Below, one piece after another: positions 30,248 to 41,202 of a stretch of DNA of 64,000 bases; the stretch's first letter is position 1; each line of letters opens with the position of its first letter. The notes beneath the pieces are model-generated. The model had not been told where the DNA came from. It worked only from the letters and a program-made list of their open reading frames with translations, and made no database searches. Source of the DNA: Diaphorobacter aerolatus. GTDB lineage: Bacteria; Pseudomonadota; Gammaproteobacteria; Burkholderiales; Burkholderiaceae_C. The position numbers and the translations under genes are program-made. The DNA lies in the NCBI RefSeq assembly GCF_014489535.1, contig NZ_CP060783.1:2604001-2668000 (forward strand). Direction: 5' to 3'.

Positions 30248-31816
30248 ATGAAACGCATCATTCTCTCCACCCTCGCCTCCGCGCTGCTGTCCGCCGGAAT
30301 GGCCGCGCAGGCGCAAAACCTCAACATCGCATTTGCCGACCCGCTGTCCTCGCTCGACCCGCAACTCAACAACCATGCGGGGGATCGCTCCGTCGATCTG
30401 CACTTCTGGGATCTGCTGGTCCAGAACAACTACAACAAGCTGCAGCCTGGCCTCGCCGAGAGCTGGAAGAACCTCGATCCCAAGACCTGGGAATTCAGGC
30501 TTCGCAAGGACGTGAAGTGGCAGGACGGCAAGCCCTTCACCGCCGATGACGTCATCTTCTCGTACCAGCGTGCGCGCGCCGTGCCCGGCAGCGTGGCGAC
30601 GTTCGCCGGCTATTTGCGCACGGTGGAATCGGTCACCGCGAAGGACCCGCACACCCTCGTCATCAAGACCCACATTCCCAATCCCGATCTGCCGCTGAAC
30701 CTCGCGTCCGTGCACATCGTGAGCAAGCATGTGGGCGAGAAATCCTCCACCGAGGACTACAACGCAGGCAAGGCCGTCGTCGGCACCGGTCCCTACAAAT
30801 GGGTGTCGTACACGCCGGGTGACCGTGTCGTGATGGAGCGCAGCAGCAGTTACTGGGGCGACAAGCCGATCTGGGAAAAGGTGAACTACCGCTACATGAA
30901 CAACGCCGCCGCGCGCACCGCTGCGCTGCTGTCGGGCGACGTGGACGTGATCGACAAGGTCTCGGTCTCGGATCTTGCGCGCCTGAAGAATGCCGCCAAC
31001 GTGACCGTCTATCCCTACGATGGCCTGCGCGTGATGCTGCTGCAACCCACCTTCAATCCCGCGCAGAACCAGTACATCACGGACAACGCGGGCAAGCCTC
31101 TCGCCAAGAACCCGCTGCTGGACCAGCGCGTGCGCGAAGCGCTGAGCCTCGCGATCAATCGCGGCGCAATCACCAGCCGCATCCTGCAGGACGCCGCGAC
31201 CGAGGCCAACCAGTGGATGCCCAAGGGCACCTTCGGCTACAACCCGGACATCAGGAACATCCCGTTCGACGCGGCCCGAGCCAAGAAGCTGCTGGCCGAC
31301 GCGGGCTTCCCGGAAGGCTTCAAGCTGACCATGCACGTGCCCAACGACCGCTATCCACAAGGCCCCGAGACCGCGCAGGCGGTCGCCCAGTTCTGGACGC
31401 GCATCGGCGTGAAGACGCAGGTCGAGGTCGTGCCGTGGGCCGTGTATTCGGGCCGTGCCAACAAGAACGAATACGCGATGAGCATGCTCGCCTGGGGCAA
31501 CGGTACGGGCGAGGCGAGCTATGCGCTCGTGAACGTCCTGGCGACCGTGGACGGCAAGAAGGGCCTCGGCGCATCGAACTGGGGACACTATTCCAACCCG
31601 GCCGTGGACAAGGCACTGGAGCAGTCCACCGAAGAGTTCGATGCGGCCAAGCGCGAGGCGATTCTGCGGCAGTCGGCCAAGACGGTGTCGGACGACGTGG
31701 GCGTGATTCCGCTGTTCCACTACCGCAATGTCTGGGCCGCCAAGAAGGGCCTCAAGGTCACGCCCGTTTCCAGTGACCGCACCACGGCAATGATGGTCAC
31801 CAAGGTCGCTCCGTAA
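30248..31816 (+). CDS. Periplasmic peptide/opine-type binding protein (SBP family 5)
   Basis: A 522-residue exported binding protein. The signal peptide (ILSTLASALLSAGMAAQAQ) is followed by a mature SBP_bac_5 domain with LDPQLNNHAGDRSVDLHFWD, WEFRLRKDVKWQDGKPFTADD and a C-terminal VIPLFHYRNVWAAK. AAAAGGAG precedes the ATG. It supplies the DppBCDF-like importer encoded just upstream. The family resembles binding proteins from clusters with paired AhpD-like proteins, as here; the ligand is unknown. Confidence 0.9.
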   Translation: MKRIILSTLASALLSAGMAAQAQNLNIAFADPLSSLDPQLNNHAGDRSVDLHFWDLLVQNNYNKLQPGLAESWKNLDPKTWEFRLRKDVKWQDGKPFTADDVIFSYQRARAVPGSVATFAGYLRTVESVTAKDPHTLVIKTHIPNPDLPLNLASVHIVSKHVGEKSSTEDYNAGKAVVGTGPYKWVSYTPGDRVVMERSSSYWGDKPIWEKVNYRYMNNAAARTAALLSGDVDVIDKVSVSDLARLKNAANVTVYPYDGLRVMLLQPTFNPAQNQYITDNAGKPLAKNPLLDQRVREALSLAINRGAITSRILQDAATEANQWMPKGTFGYNPDIRNIPFDAARAKKLLADAGFPEGFKLTMHVPNDRYPQGPETAQAVAQFWTRIGVKTQVEVVPWAVYSGRANKNEYAMSMLAWGNGTGEASYALVNVLATVDGKKGLGASNWGHYSNPAVDKALEQSTEEFDAAKREAILRQSAKTVSDDVGVIPLFHYRNVWAAKKGLKVTPVSSDRTTAMMVTKVAP

Positions 31817-33140
31817 TGAGCCGCCTGCAGGTCGCGGTCACGCCCGCTGACGCCCTGATCGACGAGCCCAGGCGCATCGTCGTCGGTGGCGCGGAACCCG
31901 GCTCGGTCATCGGAATCGACACGCAGACCGGGCGCAGCGGCGTGGTGTGGCGCAGCCATGCGCGCTACCGCGCCGATGCGCGTGGCGAGGTCGATCTCGC
32001 ACGGGCCGAGCCGCTTGAAGGCAGCCGTTATGCGCATGCCGATGGCATGGGCCTGATCTGGTCGCAGTCGCCCGTGGATTCCAGAAGCCGTGAGCTGTTC
32101 AACAGCCCGGTGACGGATGCGTTGGTCACCACCATCAGCGCGCATGACGTGAGCGAAGGCAACGGCGACACGCCGCATGTCGAGGCCACACTCATTCAGC
32201 GTCTCGTCGCACCGGGCGTGACGCGCCGCGAGGTGCGCGAGGAGGGTCTCGTGGGAACGCTCTATCTGCCTGCGGGCGAGGGGCCGCATCCGGCGGTGAT
32301 GATTCTCAATGGCTCGGGCGGCGGCATCAACGAGCCGCGCGCCGCGCTCTATGCTTCGCGCGGATTCGCGGCGCTGGCGCTGGCGTATTTCAAGGCCCGG
32401 GGCTGTCGGAGTACATCTCCAACACGCCGCTCGAATACTTCCAGAAGGGCCTTCGGTGGATGCGCCGGAATCTGCGTCCGAAGAACGACTTCGTCGCGGT
32501 GAGCGGTCAGTCGCGCGGCGGCGAACTCGCGTTGCTGCTCGGCGCCACCTTCCCAAGGGAAGTAAACGCCGTCGTGGCCTACGTGCCCAGCGCGTTCGTG
32601 CACAGCGGCCAGAACGCCAGCGACCCCCGCGTCGGTCGCGAAGGCCCGACCTGGCTGCTCGATGGTCAGCCGCTCAGGCATTGGTGGGAGGGCAACCGCA
32701 CCGCAAGCTGGAAACCGTTCGACGAAGGTCCCGAGCCCCATCGCCATGACCGCGCGATGCGCACCGCGTTGCAGGACCCCGAAACGATTGCGCGCGCCCG
32801 CATTCCCGTGGAGAACATCGAAGGCCCCGTGATGCTGTTGTCGGGCACCGACGATGGCTCATGGCCGTCGAGCACCTTCTCGGCCATCGTGCGCGACCGG
32901 CTCGCCGAGGTGAGGCATCCGCACGACGTGCAGTGGCTCGACTACGAGGGTGCCGGACACTCGATCCTGTTTCCCTACGTACCCACGACGCAGCATGTCT
33001 ACGCCCACCCGGTATCGGGCAAGGTGAGCACCAGCGGCGGCAATGACCGCGACAACGCCCGCGCAGACGCCGAATCCTGGCCCGCCGTACTGCGCTTTCT
33101 GCGCGGCGCGGTCGAGGCGCATGCGCGCGCCCGCACCTGA
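31816..33140 (+). CDS. BAAT-like acyl-CoA thioesterase/acyltransferase (one frameshift)
   Basis: A 441-residue protein with an N-terminal acyl-CoA thioester hydrolase/BAAT domain (~1-130) and a C-terminal alpha/beta hydrolase. The nucleophile elbow is SGQSRGGELALLLG, and the catalytic His is probably in EGAGHSILFPY. One C near 32400 joins the two parts. BAAT enzymes conjugate or hydrolyse acyl-CoAs; bacterial members often sit in catabolic clusters. It begins on the last base of the binding-protein stop codon, so it belongs to the importer operon. Confidence 0.83.
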
Positions 33141-33174
33141 GCCATCACAACACACCCGAGCAAGGAGTCATTAC

Positions 33175-33717
33175 ATGGCAGACCATCCTTCAACCCACAA
33201 GCCGAGCCACGACCTCGTCGATCACATCGTCGGCCTCAGGCCCGGCGGCCGTACCTATGAAGTGCGCCACCAGCGCGAGAAAGTGGTTGCGGCCACGCAG
33301 GGCAGCTACGACGCGCTGTTCGATCCGCATCTGCCCGACCTGTCGCTCACCGAGCGACTGCTCGTGGCCTTGCATGCCTGCGTTCTGACACCTGCGCCGG
33401 AACTGGCGGCGCACTACCGCGCGCGTCTCGTCACCGATGGTTGCGACGCGGCGTTGATCCAGTTCGCCGAATCCGCTGCGCACGAAACCGCATCGAGCAA
33501 CGCACGTCTCAATGCCATGTTGACGTTCACGCGCACGCTGATCGAAGACCCGGTCGAAGGTGACAAGGCGGCGCTGCTCGCGCTGCCCGCCGCCGGCATC
33601 AGCACACCGGCCGTGGTGGCGCTGTCGCAGTTGATCGCATTCCTGTCGTATCAGGTTCGTCTCGTCGCCGGTCTCAAGGCGATGAAGGCATCCGAAGAAG
33701 AGGAGACCCACGCATGA
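33175..33717 (+). CDS. CMD-domain protein of an AhpD-like pair
   Basis: A 180-residue all-helical protein of the carboxymuconolactone decarboxylase superfamily (CMD, Avi_7170-like). It lacks the CxxC active-site pair (LLVALHACVLTPAPEL holds a single Cys), so it is probably not a peroxidase on its own. GGAG lies before the ATG. It overlaps the next gene by four bases, and the two probably form a complex. Confidence 0.78.
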   Translation: MADHPSTHKPSHDLVDHIVGLRPGGRTYEVRHQREKVVAATQGSYDALFDPHLPDLSLTERLLVALHACVLTPAPELAAHYRARLVTDGCDAALIQFAESAAHETASSNARLNAMLTFTRTLIEDPVEGDKAALLALPAAGISTPAVVALSQLIAFLSYQVRLVAGLKAMKASEEEETHA

Positions 33718-34328
33718 GCACGCCCGCCGCATTCAAGCCCGAACGCATCATTCAATCGCACGGCTTCACCAACGCATCACTCGAATGGGACGCATGGCTC
33801 GACGTGGTGGACGTGGACAAGGCCACGCCCGCGCAGATCGCCGTTCTGGAGGAAAGCCACCCGAAGGCCAAGACCAGCGACTACTACCTGCTCCTTGTGC
33901 ACCAGCCCGAGATCCTGCGCCAGCGCTCGACCGCGTTCAACGCGATCATGTATGCGCCGGGCGGGCTCTCGCGCGCGGAACGCGAGCTGGGCGCGACCGT
34001 GGTCTCGCGCATCAACGGCTGCGTGTATTGCGCATCGGTGCATGCGCAGCGCTTCGAGCAGTTGGCCAAGCGTGCCGACGTGATCGGGCAGGTGTTCGAT
34101 GAACCGCGCGGCGCCGGCACGACGGCTCGCGAGAAGGCCATCGCCGCGTTCTCGGTGAAGATCACCGAATCGCCGTCAGCGCTGAATGCCGCCGACATCG
34201 ATGCACTGAAAAGCGAAGGCATGAACGAAGCCGAAATTCTCGATCTGCTGCATTCGGATGCAATCTTTGCCTGGGCGAACCGGTTGATGCTGAATCTGGG
34301 CGAGCCGGTTTTTCCCGAAGGTTCCTGA
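33714..34328 (+). CDS. Alkylhydroperoxidase-domain protein (AhpD-like)
   Basis: A 204-residue protein with the AhpD redox signature CVYCASVH (CxxC-x2-H) in RINGCVYCASVHAQRFEQL, followed by EKAIAAFSVKIT. AhpD-like proteins use the cysteine pair for thiol peroxidase or disulfide reduction. Together with the CMD partner it closes the importer operon, perhaps detoxifying peroxide released by the upstream monooxygenase; that role is inference. Confidence 0.85.
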   Translation: MSTPAAFKPERIIQSHGFTNASLEWDAWLDVVDVDKATPAQIAVLEESHPKAKTSDYYLLLVHQPEILRQRSTAFNAIMYAPGGLSRAERELGATVVSRINGCVYCASVHAQRFEQLAKRADVIGQVFDEPRGAGTTAREKAIAAFSVKITESPSALNAADIDALKSEGMNEAEILDLLHSDAIFAWANRLMLNLGEPVFPEGS

Positions 34329-34347
34329 GCGCGTCGCAGACCGTCGC

Positions 34348-36125
34348 TCAACACGGCAGCAGATACTCCGCGCCCCAAACGTCGGCCAAAGCCCGGGCCT
34401 TTTGCAGCCGCACCGGCCCCGATTCAAAGTCGAGCACACGAATGAGATCGGCATGCGCGGGGCGCACCGGCAGCTCGCGCGTGCGCGCATCGGTCATCAG
34501 CCAGAGCCACGCCTGCATGCCGCGCGCTGCCTGCGCGGCCAGCAGATCGTCCGCGCAGGACAGCGCTTCGGACAGCGGTGTTCCACCACCGCCGCCGATG
34601 GGCGCGATCAGCCAGTCATCGCTCCACGCTCCGGCCTTGCAGGGCGCGAGCCGCAATTGCACGCCATCGCCTCCGAGGCTGATCAGCGCCACATGCTCAC
34701 GGCGTTGGTAGGCCTCGCGGAACAGATCCAGCAGCACGCCCTTGGCGCGCGCGAGCCCGCCGCCCATCACCATCGACGACGAGCAATCGAGCACCACACA
34801 GTGCAGACGGCCTGAGACGGGATTCAGGTCACGGAAACGCAGGTGTTCCGCCGTCAACGCCCGCGCGCCACGCGCAGCCAGCGTGCGCGGCCAATCGACG
34901 CCGGTGGACGTTCGCGTAGACCGGCCGGGCTCGCAGTGATCATGAAGCGGTGGTTCCGCCCCCTTGGCGTGCGACGCGCGGGCCGACTCGGGCAGTGGCG
35001 CGGCGCGGGGGCTCAGGCTTTTTTTGCGAGCGACTCTCCCGGGCGCGGTGGCTCCCTCATCCACCGGGAAGCTGTTTCGCTGCGCGCCACGCCCACGGGC
35101 TGCGGCGGCATATGGCCCCAATCGTCCTGCGCCGAAGGCTGGTCGCGCGCGGACGACTCCCGCGCATGCTCCGGCGACGCGGATGACGACGGCGGTGACG
35201 CGGACGACACACCACGCGAAGCCGCACCGGCCTTGCGACGATGGACCAGCGCCCACTCCGCCACCGCGTGCACGTGCTCGGGCAGCACCTCGGGCGCATT
35301 GCTCCAGGCCGCATAGGCCCGGGCCGCGCGCAGCAGCACGATGTCCCCACGCATGCCGTCTACCTGCGCGGCAACGCACAGCTCGCCTGCCGATTGCAGC
35401 ACCGCGTCGCTCCACGGCAGTTCGCCTTCGGCCGCAAGACGCCGCCGCGCCTCGCCCAGGCGGTCGGCCAACCGCTGCTGCTCGTCCGCATGTTGCGCAC
35501 GGAACGCCGCAGGATTTGCGTCGAACGCAAGGCGCGCGCGCACGATGCTCTGGCGCAGCGCGACGTCGCCCACATTCGACAGATGCACGCACAGCCCCAT
35601 GCGGTCGAGCAGTTGCGGGCGCAACATGCCTTCCTCGGGATTCATCGTGCCGACCAGCACGAAGCGCGCGGCATGACTGTGCGATATGCCGTCGCGCTCG
35701 ATCACGTTGACGCCGCTGGCGGCGGCATCGAGCAGCACATCGACCAGTGCGTCGGGCAACAGGTTGATCTCATCCACGTAGAGCACGCCGCCGTGCGCGC
35801 GCGCCAGCAGACCCGGCGCGAAGCGCAGCTCGCTCATCGAGAGCGCGGCCTGTAGATCGAGCGTGCCGACCACATGCTCCCGCGTTGCGCCAAGCGGCAG
35901 GGTCACGAACGGCGCGTCCGGCAGCAGTTCGGCAAGTGCGCGCGCGCCGGTCGATTTCGCGGTGCCGCGCGGCCCCTGAACCAGCACGCCGCCGATGCGC
36001 GGGTCTATCGCCGCCAGCAGCAGCGCGGTGCGCAAACCGGCCTGTCCGGCGATGGCCGCAAACGGAAACAACGGTAGCGCGGGCGGCGACTGCGCCATGA
36101 TCGCGCGGTCTTTCATTTTCTTCAT
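34348..36125 (-). CDS. chlD: ChlD-type cobaltochelatase subunit, AAA+ plus VWA domains, with putative -1 programmed frameshift
   Basis: The AAA+ motor subunit(s) that drive CobN to insert cobalt into the corrin ring. Zero-frame product: 370 residues (stop 35013-35015) with Walker A GPRGTAKS, VLYVDEINLLPD and the Mg_chelatase lid region, comparable to ChlI/CobS. In the -1 frame translation continues through a Pro/Ala/Ser-rich linker to a VWA domain with MIDAS motif DCSSSM and ends ADVWGAEYLLPC, 592 residues in all. The switch occurs on an A7 run at 35019-35025 flanked by frameshift signals (separate entry). The start overlaps the cobN stop (ATGA). No separate chlI gene is in the operon. A missing A in the consensus is the alternative explanation. 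Confidence 0.88.
34958..35040 (-). promoter_or_regulatory. Putative -1 programmed ribosomal frameshift site in chlD
   Basis: Minus-strand order: SD-like GGGAGAG (35040-35034), 8 nt, slippery A AAA AAA (35025-35019) in zero frame GCA AAA AAA, then GCC and stop TGA (35015-35013). Six nt after the heptamer, GCCCCC (35012-35007) can pair with GGGGGC (34963-34958). Spacings match the dnaX-type arrangement. Slippage by -1 gives AAA AGC CTG and joins the VWA frame exactly. Confidence 0.6.
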
Positions 36126-39100
36126 CCTCGTCCTTCCATGCGCTGCTCATGGTCGAGCAGCAGGTCTTCGAGCTTCTCGCGGTAGTCGCTCGGCTCTTCC
36201 CACAGGCCGCGTTGCATGGCTTCGAGCAGCCGGTTCGTCATGTCGCGCAGCGCGTCGGGGTTGTGCCGCACCAGAAAATCGTGCACCCGCTCATCGAGCA
36301 GATACGCATCCGTCACCATGGCGTAATGGTGATCGGCCACCTGGTGCGTGGTGGCGTCGAATCCAAACAGATAGTCCACGGTCGCCGCCATCTCGAACGC
36401 GCCCTTGTAGCCGTGGCGCATGGCTCCGGCAATCCATTTGGGATTGGTCACGCGCGCCCGCACCACGCGCGCGATTTCCTCGCCCAGACTGCGCACCCTG
36501 GCCTGCTGCGGGTTGGCGTGGTCGCCGTGGTAGAGCGCGGGCTGCCTGCCCGAGAGATGCGTGGCGGCCGCCGCCATGCCGCCGTGGAACTGGAAATAGT
36601 CGCCCGAATCGAGCACGTCATGCTCGCCGCTGTCACGGTTTTGCAGCGCCACGTCGAGCTGGCCGAGACGCCGTGTGAGCGCACCGAGCGCGGGCACGCC
36701 ATCGGCGTCCTGCCCATAGGCGAACGCGCTCCATTGCAGATAGGCACGCGCCAGATCGTCCTCGCTCTGCCACGCACCGGTCTGGAAAATGCCTTGCAGG
36801 CCCGATCCGTAGTGTCCCGCTGGAGCGCCGAAGACGCGCCAGCCTGCCTGCCTGCGCGCTGCCTCCTCGGCCATGCCATCGGCCTGCAATGCGGCGCGCT
36901 CCTCGTCGATGCGCGCACGGATCGGGTTTTCCTCTGCGTCCTCGCCGTCGAGTGCGGCAACCGCCTGCACGGCCGCATCGAACATCTGCACGACGTTCGG
37001 AAACGCATCGCGAAAGAAGCCCGAGATGCGCAGCGTCACGTCGACACGCGGACGCCCGAGACCCACACGCGGAACGACCTCGAAGTCCACGACACGATGG
37101 CTGCCCGCGGCCCATTTCGGACGAACGCCGATCAACGCAAACGCCTGGGCGATGTCGTCGCCACCGGTGCGCATGGTGGCCGTGCCCCACACCGACAGGC
37201 CCAGCGTGCGCGGGTATTCGCCGTGCTCCTGCAAATAGCGTTCGAGCACCTTCGCGGCGGCCTGCTGACCTAGCTCCCACGCCGATGGCGTGGGGATGGC
37301 GCGGCTGTCGAGTGTGTAGAAATTGCGCCCGGTCGGCAGCACATCGGGACGCCCGCGCGATGGCGAGCCGCTCGGCCCGGCAGGTACGAATCGCCCGTTG
37401 AGGCCACGCAGCAGTTGGGTGATTTCCTGCTCGCCGCAGGCATCGAGCGCCGGGGCCAGCGTGTCGTGCAGATGCGCGAGCGCCGCCCGTGTCTGCGGCC
37501 ATTCTGCGGCGGGCTCGGGCTTGTCGATCAAGCGCGCCGCGAGCAGCTCGATCCGCTCGCGCGTGTCGCCCTCGTGCCGCCAGGGCTCATCGCTCACCTC
37601 TTGCAACGCCAGCGGGCGCGCACCGGCCCACGCACGCGCGGGTTCGATGCGAAGCGGATCGAAATCCGCGCCGAGCAGATCGTCGGCAAGCGCCTGCAAC
37701 ATGCCTGGGCGGTCGCCATCGGACGGAAAGCGCGCAAGCGCGAGCAGCGTGTCGCGGCGCTGCGTGCCCTGCGGTGATTGCCCGAACACGTGCAGGCCGT
37801 CGCGGATCTGCGTTTCTTTGAGTTCGCAGAGATAGGCGTCGATGCGCGCGAGCAGCGCATCATCATCATCTTCTTCGTCGCTCCCCGCACGCGCCGGATC
37901 ACGCGGCAGATCCTGGAGCAAATGCTGCTCGCGCACGATGGCGAGAATCTGCCTGCGCAGCCATTCGGCACGACGCTGATCGACCAGCAGCGCGTCGTAG
38001 AACTCATCGACCAGCCGCTCCAGATCCTGTAGCGGGCCGTGGTTTTCGGCGCGCGTGAGTGGCGGCATCAGATGGTCGATGATCACCGCCTGGCTGCGCC
38101 GCTTGGCCTGCGCACCCTCGCCCGGATCGTTGACGATGAACGGGTACAGATGCGGCAGCGGCCCGAGAATCGCATCGGGCCAGCATTGCGCAGACAACGC
38201 GAGGCTCTTGCCCGGCAGCCATTCGAGATTGCCATGCTTGCCCACGTGCACCATTGCATCCGCATGCCAGACATCGCGCAGCCAGAAATAGAACGCGAGA
38301 TAGCCGTGCGGCGGCACCAGTTCGGCGTCGTGATAGCTCGCATAGTCCTGCGCGCCCATGCCCCTGCCGTCGCCGGTATCGAGCAGCGCACGCGCCGGTT
38401 GGATGCCACGAACACCGCGCCCAGGCGCAAGCCCGCAATCATGAAGCGGCCCTCGCGCAACGCGGGATCGTCATGCGGCGTGCCCCAGCGCGCATGGATC
38501 GCCTCGGCCATGCCGGGCGCAAGCCGGGCAAGACGCTTCTCGTAGTCCGCCAGCGCATAGCTCTGCAACGCGGGCCGCAGCGGCCAGGCGGCGGGATCGT
38601 TGGCAATGCCTTGCAGCAGCGTCTGCATGAGTGCCTCGCCCGATGCGGGCAACGCCCCGACGTCACCGAGCGCATACGCATCGCGCGCCAGTGCTTGCAG
38701 GATGGTGACCACCGACTGCGGCGTATCGAGCCCCACGCCGCTGCCGATGCGGCCCTCGCTGCCGGGATAGTTGGCCAGCACCAGCGCGATGCGCTTGTCG
38801 GCGTTCGGCGTGCTGCGCAGGCGGCACCAGCGCTCGGCGAGTTCGGCCACGAAGTCGATGCGATCCGGCTCGGGCTGGTAGGCCACCACGTCCGTCTGCG
38901 TGATCGGGCAGCGATGCGACAGCCCCTTGAAGCTCACGGCACGCGTGATGATGCGGCCATCCATCTCGGGCAAGACCACCTGCATCGCGATGTCGCGCGG
39001 ACGCAGGCCCTGGCTGTCGGCGAGCCAGTCATCGCGATTGCCGCCGCTTGCGATCACCTGTAACACGGGTGCATCTGCGGCGAGCGTGGCGTCTTCACCG

Positions 39101-39941
39101 ACTGCCGAAAATGCCGTGGTGTTGAGCACCAGCGCCACGCCATGCTCGCTGCACAGCGTCTGGAAGACGGACAGGCAGAGCCCGTCCTTGAGCGAGTCGA
39201 GCGCCACGGGCAGCGGATTCATGCCGCGCGCATGAACTGCCAGCGCCAGCGCATCGAACGCGGCGGTATTACCCGACAGCAGATGCGCGCGGTAGAACGT
39301 GATCGCCACGACCGGCGCGCCCTCATGCCATGCGGCGCGCAGATCATCGATCCCCGCGACCGCGTGCGATGCGCACAGCGCCGACGGCACGTGCACGGCG
39401 ATCTGCGGCAGGGTGCGCGGCGGCGGGGTTCGCTGCCGAGCGCCAGACCATGAAACGCCACGGCGCGCAGGAAACCGCTCGCGTTGTCGGGGCCGCCCGC
39501 GCGCAGGTATTGCCACAGCAGACGGCTGACCGGCAACGGCAGCGTGCTGCGCGCGAGCAGTTGCAGGTCTTCCTGCAGATCGCCCGAGAACATCGCAAGC
39601 CGCTGGCCGCGCCGCCGCGCCAGTGCCGTGATCTGCTGCACGCCATAGGGCCACGCGGATTCGGAGCCCAGATGATCGACCACCACCACCTTGGCATGCT
39701 GCAACACCTCGTCCACATACAGGTCGAGCGACGCGGGCTGGCGCAGATGCAGCAGGTTGGCGAGCCGAATTTCGGGGAAGTCCGGCTGCTGCGCGTGCAG
39801 CGATGCCGCGGCCTGCGCGAGCAGCGCGAGCGTGGTGTCCGCCGAACTGAGGATCACCACGTCGGCAGGCGTCTGATCCAGGCGCGTGACGATGCCCTCA
39901 TCCTCCACAAATCCGCCCGGGCGGGTGCTGAGCAAGTGCAT
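36122..39941 (-). CDS. cobN: Cobaltochelatase large subunit CobN (two frameshifts)
   Basis: The substrate-binding subunit of aerobic-type cobalt chelatase, inserting Co2+ into hydrogenobyrinic acid a,c-diamide. Repaired length is 1273 residues, usual for CobN. Recognisable blocks include VVAITFYRAHLLSGNTAAFDAL, VGKHGNLEWLPGKSLALS, LSVWGTATMRTGGDDIAQ and NPKWIAGAMRHGYKGAFEM. Frameshifts near 39425 (CCC) and 38405 (GG) are each fixed by one base. It starts 13 bp after cobW and overlaps chlD by four bases. Expression is probably set by the upstream B12 riboswitch. Confidence 0.92.
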
Positions 39942-39954
39942 GGCGAGTCCCCGG

Positions 39955-41004
39955 TCAGGCCGCCACGTGCTTCAACCCTTCGCGCAGCGCCACCGCGTCG
40001 AGGCTCTGGCCAATGAACACCAGGCGGGTGGCGCGCGGCTCGTCTTGCCGCCATGCGCGGTCGAACTGCGTGTCGATGCGGCGACCCACGCCCTGCACCA
40101 GCCAGCGCATCGGCTTGCCCGGAATATGCGCAAAGCCCTTGACGCGCAGGATGTCGTGCGCGCTCACCAGGTCCTCGATGGCGGCGAGCAAGCGTTCGCG
40201 GGAGACGGCAGGCAGCTCGATCACCAGCGAATCGAACGCGTCGTGGTCATGGTCCTCTTCGTGATCGTGATGGCTCAGGCGCGCATCGATGGTGGTCTCG
40301 GCGGCCTTCGAGAGCCCGAGCAACACGTCAAACGGAAGCTGCCCGTGCGATGCATGCACGATCTTCACCCCGGCGGGCAATTCCTCGCGCACCAGTGCAC
40401 GCACCTTTTCAAGCGCTGCGGCATCGACGCAATCGACCTTGTTGAGCACCACCAGATCGGCAGCGCTCAACTGGTCTTCGAACAGCTCGTGCAGCGGCGA
40501 TTCATGGTCCAGATTCGGATCGGCACGGCGCTGCTCCTCGACCGCCTGCGGATGCGCGGCGAACTGGCCTCTGGCCGTGGCGGGCGTATCGACCACGGTC
40601 ACGACGGCATCGACGGTGAACACATTGGCGATCTCCGGCCACTGGAACGCCTGCACCAGCGGCTTGGGCAGCGCAAGGCCCGAGGTCTCGATGAGCACCG
40701 CATCGATCTGCTCACGGCGCGCCGCGAGTTCCTTCATGACGGGAAAGAACTCCTCCTGCACCGTGCAGCACATGCAGCCATTGGCCAGTTCGTAGAGCGC
40801 GCCCTGTACTTCGTTGCCGCTGTCGTCGCAACCGATGCCGCAGCCCTTGAGGATTTCTCCGTCGATGCCGAGTTCGCCGAACTCATTGACGACCACGGCG
40901 ATGCGGCGTCCGTTCGCGTTGTCCAGAATGTGGCGCAGCAGCGTGGTCTTGCCGCTGCCAAGAAAGCCGGTGACGATGGTGACGGGGATTTTGGCGAGAT
41001 TCAT
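39955..41004 (-). CDS. cobW: CobW-family GTP-dependent metallochaperone
   Basis: A G3E-family P-loop GTPase of 349 residues that is thought to supply cobalt for corrin synthesis. Walker A is GFLGSGKTT; the metal-binding CMCCTV lies after GCMCC, LIETSGLA follows, and NKVD is the G4 motif. A His/Asp-rich stretch (HHDHEEDHDHD) lies before the C-terminal CobW_C domain. ATG at 41004 has GGA about ten bases upstream. It is first in the riboswitch-controlled cobW-cobN-chlD operon. Confidence 0.93.
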   Translation of the reverse strand: MNLAKIPVTIVTGFLGSGKTTLLRHILDNANGRRIAVVVNEFGELGIDGEILKGCGIGCDDSGNEVQGALYELANGCMCCTVQEEFFPVMKELAARREQIDAVLIETSGLALPKPLVQAFQWPEIANVFTVDAVVTVVDTPATARGQFAAHPQAVEEQRRADPNLDHESPLHELFEDQLSAADLVVLNKVDCVDAAALEKVRALVREELPAGVKIVHASHGQLPFDVLLGLSKAAETTIDARLSHHDHEEDHDHDAFDSLVIELPAVSRERLLAAIEDLVSAHDILRVKGFAHIPGKPMRWLVQGVGRRIDTQFDRAWRQDEPRATRLVFIGQSLDAVALREGLKHVAA

Positions 41005-41202
41005 GCTCACAAGTCCTTTGCGGACCTCGCACACCCGCGAAGTCCATTGGTGGTCTGTTGATTCAGTCAAACAAAACACACCACGGTCCGGGCATGGGGC
41101 ATGGGCAGAGGCGGGAAAGCGCGCCGTGAGGAACGGGCACCTGACCTGACGCATCGACCGGCCCGAACATGCGCACTCCCGCGGCGTCCGAAGCGATGCG
41201 AA
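41005..41202 (-). other. Long leader between B12 riboswitch and cobW
   Basis: About 200 nt follow the B12 box before the cobW start. I see no clear U-tract terminator, so the expression platform is unidentified. It contains GTGCCCGTTCCTCACGG, which resembles the 5' part of a riboswitch but lacks the rest. Confidence 0.4.

Noticed and set aside
38439..39941. Several large plus-strand open frames across the cob region
   Set aside because: They are antisense to CobN/CobW, arise from GC-rich codon bias and show low-complexity Arg/Ala/His composition with no family motif.
41100..41160. Second riboswitch in the cobW leader
   Set aside because: Only a GGTGCCC-like segment is present; the core and B12 box are missing.
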